DNA of 64,000 nt from Synechococcales cyanobacterium C42_A2020_086 (GTDB lineage Bacteria > Cyanobacteriota > Cyanobacteriia > Elainellales > Elainellaceae), in assembly GCA_015272325.1 (NCBI GenBank), contig JACYLU010000001.1, positions 1 through 64,000 of the forward strand, given 5' to 3'. Position numbers and translations under genes: made by a program. How positions within the stretch are numbered: position 1 is the stretch's first letter; each line of letters opens with the position of its first letter. Positions 56,751-64,000 of this stretch are shown here, piece after piece. Under the pieces are notes generated by a model. It was not told the origin of the DNA. It saw only the letters and a program-made list of their open reading frames with translations, and made no database searches.

Positions 56751-56789
56751 CCGAGAAAACTATCCGAGAAAACTACCCGAGAAAACTAT
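56751..56789. repeat. Three perfect-to-near-perfect 13-bp tandem units
   Basis: ccgagaaaactat / ccgagaaaactac / ccgagaaaactat. It starts at the base after the lysozyme-like gene's stop and ends in the last codons of the convergent DUF1823 gene. Confidence 0.9.
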
Positions 56790-57157
56790 CCCTCTGCCGT
56801 CTGCTTTCGGTAGCTGAGTAACCAATTCACCGCTGTTGCACGACGGGTTTTGCGGGGCACAAGCTCATCCACCTTGTATCCTGCAAAGCCCAATTCCTCT
56901 TTTAAAAGCTGCTTGTGCTCTTTCGGAATCGAGCGAGTCAGCTTAACAATGGCGGGGCGACTGGCAATCAAATCGGGCGGTGTAGGATACTCCTTGCGCC
57001 ACTCTGCCGCCACCGCAGTTGTATCCCAAGCCGCAGTTGCTGCCTCGTAGCGGTAACCTAGGCAATGCCAAACCAACTGATTGACCGTCGTATCATCGAT
57101 CTGGTCTGTCAAGATAGCCCAGAGGGTGTCGTTAGTCAGGGGAGGCAGATCCGTCAT
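56786..57157 (-). CDS. DUF1823 family protein
   Basis: A 123-residue soluble protein of a cyanobacterial/plastid-lineage family of unknown function. Signatures include LPPLTNDTLWAILTDQIDDT, TVNQLVWHCLGYRYEA, WRKEYPTPPDLIASRPAIVK, and LGFAGYKVDELVPRKTRRAT. ATG 57157 is chosen because the family starts near DLPPLTNDTLW; the open frame to 57283 adds a non-conserved 42-residue extension. The recurrent basic C-terminus (PRKTRRATAVNWLLSYRK) could bind nucleic acid or a partner protein (speculative). Confidence 0.88.
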   Translation of the reverse strand: MTDLPPLTNDTLWAILTDQIDDTTVNQLVWHCLGYRYEAATAAWDTTAVAAEWRKEYPTPPDLIASRPAIVKLTRSIPKEHKQLLKEELGFAGYKVDELVPRKTRRATAVNWLLSYRKQTAEG

Positions 57158-57288
57158 TTCAGCAGACAAGCAGCGATCATCACAGGCAGCAACCCAAATG
57201 TCAGCATCTCTTGAACTGAACCACTCGGACAGCAGAGAAATCGTCACAACGGCAGAGGCTGTGGCTAGAAGCCGTGAGCACACTGGAG

Positions 57289-57690
57289 TTAAGCGTTTAA
57301 CTGTCCCTGCCCTGCAACCCAGTTGTGGGGCTTTTTATTGGCTGCCTGATAGCGCAGTTCCTCGGGATGGCGGCGAACATACACAACCGCAGCGCTATTG
57401 ATGATCAGGCACATTGCCCCCAGGAGCGTCAAGATATAGGTAGGAGCCATGACGACACCGATGACATACCAAGTCATGACATGCAGCACCAGCAGCAGAG
57501 CATAAACGCTAGCAATGGCAGCCATAAACTGCACGCGAATTCGAGGTTGCCGCAATCTGGCGAATAGCCCAGCGAATAGCATTGTCTGCAATGTCGCCAA
57601 CAGGTTCGTCGGCACTAGAACCGCACAGATAGCGATGCAGTGCTCTCGCGAAAATTCAAACAAAGGGTTCAGAGCAGTAAAGACAGGCAT
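57289..57690 (-). CDS. Small polytopic membrane protein, 133 aa
   Basis: Three hydrophobic helices are clear: IAICAVLVPTNLLATLQTML, FMAAIASVYALLLVLHVMTW and PTYILTLLGAMCLIINSAAV, with a basic C-terminus (RRHPEELRYQAANKKPHNW). I know no function. It ends 131 bp upstream of the DUF1823 start on the same strand, so the two may be cotranscribed. Confidence 0.75.
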   Translation of the reverse strand: MPVFTALNPLFEFSREHCIAICAVLVPTNLLATLQTMLFAGLFARLRQPRIRVQFMAAIASVYALLLVLHVMTWYVIGVVMAPTYILTLLGAMCLIINSAAVVYVRRHPEELRYQAANKKPHNWVAGQGQLNA

Positions 57691-57961
57691 ACCCTAATCT
57701 CAAAGCAATTGCTCTCTAGAATAAGGGGTATTGCTAAGATTTGCGGGCTTGAGCCAGAGCCAACACTCTAAGAATCATGAAGCAAATTCATAATTCCCGC
57801 CAGATTCAGGAGCAGTCTGGGTTTCGCGAGTTCCTCTACTATCTGGTTTTCTAGAAAAACTGTTACTAAACTGTTACATAATTTACACATCACTTAGAAC
57901 GCCTTGAGAAAAGATAGCACGGGGATTACTCCCCACTCCTCACACGTGCTCAGTCGGCGTG

Positions 57962-58002
57962 CTCTACTTGCCACCATCTCTACTTGCTCTACTTGCCACC
58001 AT
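57962..58002. repeat. Tandem duplication with truncated middle unit
   Basis: ctctacttgccaccat (57962-57977), ctctacttg (57978-57986), ctctacttgccaccat (57987-58002). The last unit encodes the C-terminal residues and stop of the 110-aa gene. Confidence 0.85.
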
Positions 58003-58321
58003 AGTAAAAGGCGATCTCTTTCTCTTTAAGAGGGGCAAAGTCGGCTGCGATCAGCATTTGATCAAGCTCAGCCTGCGGGATGTGTTTGGCTCCAATTCGG
58101 ACAATCCGAGAACGCATCGTATTGGACACACCGCTACGCTGCCGCCCAGCCTCAAGCGCCATCACCCGCCGATACAAGTCGAGTTTGGCAGCCGGGATCG
58201 GGGAGCCGTCGAAATCGATGCCGCGCTCGATGGCTTGATCAACCGCATCTGCGCCTTTCGTATCTGCGTTCAGGTTACTATCCGCCACCATAGGGTTACC
58301 TAAATTCAAACTAATGGGCAT
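57989..58321 (-). CDS. Conserved cyanobacterial protein, 110 aa (possibly DUF4090)
   Basis: A soluble protein with the conserved core KGADAVDQAIERGIDFDGSP, IPAAKLDLYRRVMALEAGRQ, RSGVSNTMRSRIVRIGAKHI, PQAELDQMLIAADFAPLKEK and a terminal EIAFYYGGK. The density of conserved-looking charged residues and lack of low complexity mark a real, constrained gene. I believe it is the DUF4090 family, but this is from recall and not certain. Function unknown. It is divergent from the histidine kinase gene. Confidence 0.8.
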   Translation of the reverse strand: MPISLNLGNPMVADSNLNADTKGADAVDQAIERGIDFDGSPIPAAKLDLYRRVMALEAGRQRSGVSNTMRSRIVRIGAKHIPQAELDQMLIAADFAPLKEKEIAFYYGGK

Positions 58322-58532
58322 TCGCTTCTAAGATGTATCACATTCTGAGAGCACCTCAGCAGTCCGTCGTATAGAACTCCGCTATTCGCCGGAATCTGGA
58401 CTATTTCTGTGGTTGAGCGGGTCGCGATCGGGCATATTACAGATGCCCGCTTCCTCATCATTAGGTGATGATTCTGAAATTGTTTCCGTCTGCTTCAGCC
58501 CTTGCCCGCCCTCCTCATGAGGCTCTCTGCTG

Positions 58533-60404
58533 ATGATGTCTTTTCGTCGTGTGTCCTTGATTTTGCTTGGCACTTTGATGGGAACCATTGGGATCCTTTA
58601 CGGCGTCTCCTCCACAATTTTGCTGAGTAGCTTTGAAGCCGTGGAGCGTCAGAAAACTGAACAGGATGTCGAGCGGGTTATGGAAGCCATCACGACCCGC
58701 CAGACCACGCTCCAAGCCAATGCCATTGACTACGCAGTGTGGGATGCCACCTACGACTTCGTGCAGGGGAAAAAGCCGGATTATCCCACAACCGATATCG
58801 GCATCGGCACCTTCAACACGGCACGCATTGACCTGATTGTGATTCGCGATGCTCAGCAGCAAATTGTTCACAGTGTTAACTACGATCGACCAACGGGCAA
58901 ACATCTGCCGCTGCCGCCCGAACTCCAGGCTGACTTGAGCCGTTCCTCCTATTCATCGCTCCTAAACCAGCAGCAGACCGGCTTCCTCCAGTTTGGCCAT
59001 ACCCTAGCCTTGGTGGCCTCTCATCCCATCCTTACGAGCGAGGGGCAAGGTCCCAGCGTCGGTAGCTTGATTCTTGCCCAATATTTGACTCCCGCGGCAG
59101 TGCAGCAGTTGGGCCAAGTGACGCAGCTCACGATTGGGCTATATCCGCTGTCTGGCGCACTGCCTTTGGATGTGCAGCAGGCATCAGCAACTTTGTCCGA
59201 CAGCGCTTCACGGGTAATACAGCCCCTCGACCGCCAGACTATTGCCGGTTATGTCTTGATCCCAGACATTCGCAATCAGCCGATCGCGGTGCTGAAAATT
59301 AGCAAGCCTCGAACGGTTTACCAGCAGGGCTTACTGAGCCTGCGCTATCTCGCGATGTCGCTCTTGATTGTCGGTGGCTTTGCAGGAATTGTCATGTGGC
59401 GGCTCGTCCAACAGGCAGCTCTCTTGCTGGCTGAGCGAAATCAAATCAAACAGGCGCTGCGGCAAGAAACGGCCCTGCGACAAGCGGATTTGAAGTATCG
59501 CCAGAAGGCTCAAGAGCTAGAGCAAACCCTGCGCGAACTGCAACACACCCAAGCTCGGCTCGTGCAGAGCGAAAAAATGTCGAGTTTGGGTCGTCTGGTG
59601 GCTGGTATTGCCCACGAAATCAACAACCCAGTGAATTTTATCTCGGGCAATGTGACCTACGCAGCAGACTATGTCCAGGTATTGCTGCAACTGGTGAACG
59701 CCTACCAGCAGCACTATCCTATACCACCTGAGGTGCAATCAGAATTTGAAGATCTGGATCTGGATTTTTTGAAAGAGGACCTGCTGAAACTGCTGAACTC
59801 GATGGCAGTGGGCAGCGAGCGAATTCAGCAGATTGTGCTGTCGCTGCGCAGCTTTTCTCGCCTCGACGAGACCGCCATCAAAACGGTCGATTTGCACGCC
59901 GGCATCGAGAGCACGCTACTGCTGTTGCAACATCGGCTGCAGCCGGATGCGCTCCCCTCGAGATTGCCCTGTTCTCCAAGCATTCGGGTGATCCGCGCCT
60001 ACGGCGATCTGCCGCCTGTGGAGTGCTATCCCAGCCAGCTCAACCAGGTATTCATGAATGTGTTGACGAACGCTATCGAAGCGCTGCAAAGGCAGCCCAT
60101 GGATGCAGCACCGCCCACCATCTGGATTGAAACCGAGCTGCAGGGAGACCATGTCATCGCTCGATTCGGCAATAACGGTCCCAGCATTCCAGAAACGATT
60201 CAGAACCAGGTGTTTGATCCGTTTTTCACAACTAAACCGGTTGGTCAAGGAACTGGATTAGGCTTGGCAATCAGCTACCAAATTGTGGTCGAGAATCATC
60301 ACGGGCAGATCTATTGCCAAAATTGCAACAATCGGGTGGAATTTGTGATGCACATTCCGCTGCGATTACGGTCGGCGGCTCCCGCTGTTTTGCAATCTGC
60401 CTAA
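58533..60404 (+). CDS. CHASE4-domain sensor histidine kinase
   Basis: A 623-residue membrane sensor. TM1 (~8-30) and TM2 (~268-290) bracket an extracytoplasmic CHASE4 domain with its hallmark DYAVWDATYDFVQG. A coiled-coil linker leads to the H-box with phospho-acceptor His361 (GIAHEINNPVNF), the N-box (FMNVLTNAIEAL) and the G2 region (FFTTKPVGQGTGLGLAISYQ). The G1 box reads FGNNGPSIP, i.e. Asn where Asp is usual. No receiver domain is attached and no response regulator is adjacent, so the partner is unknown. It aligns in order with the degenerate kinase at 45-46.6 kb and serves as its intact reference. Confidence 0.92.
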   Translation: MMSFRRVSLILLGTLMGTIGILYGVSSTILLSSFEAVERQKTEQDVERVMEAITTRQTTLQANAIDYAVWDATYDFVQGKKPDYPTTDIGIGTFNTARIDLIVIRDAQQQIVHSVNYDRPTGKHLPLPPELQADLSRSSYSSLLNQQQTGFLQFGHTLALVASHPILTSEGQGPSVGSLILAQYLTPAAVQQLGQVTQLTIGLYPLSGALPLDVQQASATLSDSASRVIQPLDRQTIAGYVLIPDIRNQPIAVLKISKPRTVYQQGLLSLRYLAMSLLIVGGFAGIVMWRLVQQAALLLAERNQIKQALRQETALRQADLKYRQKAQELEQTLRELQHTQARLVQSEKMSSLGRLVAGIAHEINNPVNFISGNVTYAADYVQVLLQLVNAYQQHYPIPPEVQSEFEDLDLDFLKEDLLKLLNSMAVGSERIQQIVLSLRSFSRLDETAIKTVDLHAGIESTLLLLQHRLQPDALPSRLPCSPSIRVIRAYGDLPPVECYPSQLNQVFMNVLTNAIEALQRQPMDAAPPTIWIETELQGDHVIARFGNNGPSIPETIQNQVFDPFFTTKPVGQGTGLGLAISYQIVVENHHGQIYCQNCNNRVEFVMHIPLRLRSAAPAVLQSA

Positions 60405-60663
60405 TGCAATGGCAGCCAGTTGAAACGGAAAGCAGAGCGGAATTTGTAGTGTATATGACAGTCTCTACCCATTGATAGAGCTATTTCTCAGCCAGTCATA
60501 AAGAAAATCTTTCGCTCAGCCTGTCTTTCAGGAACAATTGTCTACTCTGGTAGGTGCAAACCTAATCAGTAATGAGTAGCCTGTACAGGTGCAAATCCTA
60601 GCGTAACGGGTCCACTTTGGATTCCGATGCGTTGTCCAGAGTAAGCGGAGAAAGCAGAGTCCT

Positions 60664-62079
<1,416 letters not shown>

Positions 62080-62110
62080 CACCAGACCAAAACGTTGCTT
62101 CGGTTCAGCA

Positions 62111-62146
62111 AGAGGATGGTGTTCTGCGGAATACTGTCCTCTTTTT
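62111..62146 (+). terminator. Intrinsic terminator of gnd
   Basis: A 14-bp stem (62111-62124 with 62129-62142, three G-U pairs) is closed by C-G on a TGCG loop, a UNCG-class tetraloop, and is followed by five Ts (62142-62146). It begins 32 bp after the gnd stop codon. Confidence 0.85.
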
Positions 62147-62174
62147 CTGTAAGAACCTGTTCTGTAAGAACCTG
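62145..62174. repeat. Perfect 15-bp tandem duplication after the terminator
   Basis: ttctgtaagaacctg twice without spacer, beginning in the T-tract of the gnd terminator. Confidence 0.9.
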
Positions 62175-62220
62175 GTCTTCAACGACCGGAGTCCTAATAA
62201 TCAATTTCCTACTAACCAAT

Positions 62221-62240
62221 TAATGCCCGGTAATGCCCAG
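62221..62240. repeat. Tandem duplication, period 10
   Basis: taatgcccgg / taatgcccag, 9 of 10 identical. Confidence 0.7.
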
Positions 62241-62300
62241 TGAGAGAATGGGTTGAACCCCTGAAAGCCGCTTATCGGACCTTAAGGTTAAAAGGTTAAT

Positions 62301-62373
<73 letters not shown>

Positions 62374-62812
62374 GAACAGTCTTTTAAAATAGCACACTAT
62401 TAGGCAAAACCGCAATTTAGAGTTTCAAACTATCAAATCGTTTAGGAGGTTCAGCTACCTCTAGGTTCAGAAACTGTATTGATGGGTGGCTCTTTTTTCA
62501 GCAAAAAGATGAGGATATCGGACTCGCAATCATATTTAACTTTCATTGGTCGCCAACATCTGTTTGCATTAGCTCAAAGCGATTTATTCATGATTTATTC
62601 ATCATTAGAATCATTGTCCTTGCCCCAGTCATTTTTCTGCTCTCGCCAGACTTTTCTCTAAACCGGCGATTTCTTTGTGCCAGTAGTTGATTCAGTTTGT
62701 ATCTGGAACACGGTGGCAAATCCTCGACGGCAATAAACGGCAATATGGCACTGCGATACGCCCAATTGCGAGACGGCGTCGAAGGAGCCCACGCCAGTCT
62801 TGAAGGTTGGCA
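62374..62812. other. AT-rich intergenic region
   Basis: About 440 bp without a convincing gene; the short frames present lack coding character. It includes a weak stem (gaggt/acctc near 62446) and an 11-bp tandem duplication at 62581-62602. Confidence 0.55.
62581..62602. repeat. Perfect 11-bp tandem duplication
   Basis: gatttattcat twice without spacer. Confidence 0.85.
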
Positions 62813-63712
62813 CTATTCGATGGCGTAAGCTTGGCGGATGTCGTTGAGGGCGTGTTGCAGGTCTTGGGCGTGCAGCCAGCCGACAAAGCCCGCATACAGG
62901 CAGGTTCCTTGCGGACCGGCGACAAACACATGGTTTACGCCGAGGGGGTTTCGCCAGCCGCGAATCGTGCCGCCGTTGTCGAGGTGCATCAACACTTTGG
63001 CTTCCGCAAAATCACGGCGGTGGCCGTCGGTCATGCCCGGTACGGCGTGGAGGCGGCGGATGATGTGGTCGATTTCGATCGATTCACCGATATTGTGGTC
63101 TTGCCAGAAGTCTTGAATGGTGGCAATTACCATTGCATGATGGCGCGAGGCCGGATGGGAGACACCCGGCAAGCAGACAAAGTGGGCATTCGCGAATTTG
63201 GTGCAGTCGATCGTCACGGTGCCATCGCTGCCGTTGTCGTAGTCGCCGGCGATCACGAGGGTAGGAATTTCGGCGGCAATCGCTTCGGCAATGGGCTTGC
63301 GGTTGATGCCCAGATCGCGAGCAATGCCGATGCCCAGCCCCAACGGGTCGATCAGCCGCCCTAAGTCCGAGCCACCCACCGGCGACCCAATCAGGACCAA
63401 GGAGTGAATTTGCAACCACCAGTCGGGATGGCGATGCAGCACCTCCAGCCAGATCAAGCCGCCCATCGAATGACCGACAATCCGCAGCGGCACGTTGGGA
63501 TAGGTGGCAATCTGCTGACTGGCTACCTGCTCCACGATTTTAATTAGCGGCTCGATCCACAGCCAGGTGTTTAGATAGCCGAGGTTGGGCGCGACGATCA
63601 GTGTTTGCTCGGTGGCTAGGCTTTTGGCCAGGGTGGTCATGGCGCGGTTGTCATCAGCCCAGCCATGCTGAGTGAACAAAATAAAGTCGGGTGAGTTAGA
63701 AAGATCCTGCAT
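62813..63712 (-). CDS. Alpha/beta hydrolase
   Basis: A 299-residue soluble alpha/beta hydrolase. The oxyanion-hole region is FTQHGWADDNRAM, the nucleophile elbow RIVGHSMGGLIWLEV (Ser ~86), an acid candidate lies in VIAGDYDNGSDGTV, and the His in LPGVSHPASRHHAM or nearby. No signal peptide. Beyond the hydrolase core there is a C-terminal extension of ~70 residues (FAEAKVLMHLDNGGTIRGWR, FVAGPQGTCLYAGFVGWLHA). Substrate unknown; lysophospholipase or lipase-like activity is typical of the fold. It lies 37 bp downstream of the antiporter gene on the same strand, so cotranscription is possible. Confidence 0.88.
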   Translation of the reverse strand: MQDLSNSPDFILFTQHGWADDNRAMTTLAKSLATEQTLIVAPNLGYLNTWLWIEPLIKIVEQVASQQIATYPNVPLRIVGHSMGGLIWLEVLHRHPDWWLQIHSLVLIGSPVGGSDLGRLIDPLGLGIGIARDLGINRKPIAEAIAAEIPTLVIAGDYDNGSDGTVTIDCTKFANAHFVCLPGVSHPASRHHAMVIATIQDFWQDHNIGESIEIDHIIRRLHAVPGMTDGHRRDFAEAKVLMHLDNGGTIRGWRNPLGVNHVFVAGPQGTCLYAGFVGWLHAQDLQHALNDIRQAYAIE

Positions 63713-63750
63713 TCAGTTAGTTTGAACTCGGTCAACTTGAACAACATGGC

Positions 63751-64000
63751 TCAGTTGGGAACCGCATCAGAAACCGCTTCACTTTGTTCTAGGAGGGGTG
63801 CCAGCTCGCGACTTAGACGGCCAGCGCGCACAAACTCAGCGTAGGTATCTGCTTCCACCGACAGCAACTCTTCTTTGACCTGCTCGGTAATAAAGCGGCG
63901 CAAATTGGGATGCTCGTCTTGCAACGTATCAATTTCTTCTTCGAGGCGGGCAATTTCTCCTTTCAGCAGAGAAGTTTGATAGCGAAAAAACTCAGGCTCA
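63751..64000 (-). CDS. Cation:proton antiporter, C-terminal end (partial)
   Basis: Only the last 82 residues are inside the window. They read as a charged cytoplasmic helix (YQTSLLKGEIARLEEEIDTL, FITEQVKEELLSVEADTYAE, FVRAGRLSRELAPLLEQS), which matches the regulatory tail I associate with cyanobacterial CPA1/NhaP-type Na+/H+ antiporters. No membrane part is visible here, so the assignment depends on the tail pattern alone and must be confirmed with the upstream sequence. Confidence 0.6.
   Translation of the reverse strand, partial: EPEFFRYQTSLLKGEIARLEEEIDTLQDEHPNLRRFITEQVKEELLSVEADTYAEFVRAGRLSRELAPLLEQSEAVSDAVPN

Noticed and set aside
62479-62661. A 60-codon frame in the AT-rich spacer near the tRNA
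   Set aside because: Ser/Phe-rich random composition, and it contains an 11-bp tandem duplication that would break any frame.

Overview
This window reads as chromosomal DNA of a cyanobacterium. The evidence is protein families that are essentially cyanobacterial (DUF1400 hydrolase, DUF1574 SGNH-like protein, DUF1823 protein, a DHNA-CoA thioesterase of the phylloquinone pathway, AAA-like/kinase/TPR fusions, histidine kinases with the HEINNPVNF-type H-box), occasional GCGATCGC (HIP1-type) octamers, moderately GC-rich coding DNA and AT-richer spacers. The genus cannot be fixed from sequence alone; a Leptolyngbya/Synechococcales-like organism is an inference.

Layout. 1-3.6 kb: most of smc (minus strand, C-terminus off the edge). 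3.9-11.3 kb: a GT4 glycosyltransferase overlapping a 778-residue membrane-anchored unknown, a small membrane protein, and an 1105-residue DUF1574 protein. 11.5-17.9 kb: a PPOX-fold protein, DUF1400 hydrolase, ligA and an 11-TPR exported protein. 18.3-20.4 kb: DHNA-CoA thioesterase and argD. 20.4-25.8 kb: a minus-strand group of unknowns (1094-residue membrane/helical protein, Ala/Lys-rich histone-like protein, conserved 120-residue protein, DUF2267). 26-30.7 kb: a P1B-4 (CoaT-type) metal ATPase behind a MerR-type promoter, then an ABC-2 exporter (ATPase plus two permeases). 30.9-34.4 kb: a PPC-like protein convergent with an RTX-tailed M14 carboxypeptidase.

35.1-40.4 kb carries a complete fructose PTS operon in the order fruB (IIA-HPr-EI fusion), fruK, fruA (IIB-IIB-IIC). 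This is unusual because most cyanobacteria lack PTS sugar uptake. 40.5-44.8 kb is a MarR/GbsR-type regulator with a MacAB-like tripartite exporter. 45-49 kb has a degenerate histidine kinase, a pentapeptide-repeat membrane protein and a coiled-coil protein. 49-54.2 kb holds two adjacent AAA-like STAND-type NTPases, one fused to a protein kinase domain whose catalytic Asp is Asn. 54.5-64 kb: GT2 glycosyltransferase, a GH24-like lysozyme lacking its catalytic core, DUF1823, two small conserved proteins, a CHASE4 histidine kinase, gnd with a strong terminator, tRNA-Val(GAC), an alpha/beta hydrolase and the end of a cation:proton antiporter.

The most unexpected signal is not a gene. Short tandem duplications (copies of 9-16 bp, usually two, each of unrelated sequence) are scattered through the window. 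Those well inside coding regions have periods divisible by 3 (9, 12, 15). Those in spacers or at gene ends have any length. This looks like an ongoing micro-duplication process filtered by selection. A second theme is catalytically eroded enzymes kept as open frames: the histidine pseudokinase, the Ser/Thr pseudokinase and the core-less lysozyme.
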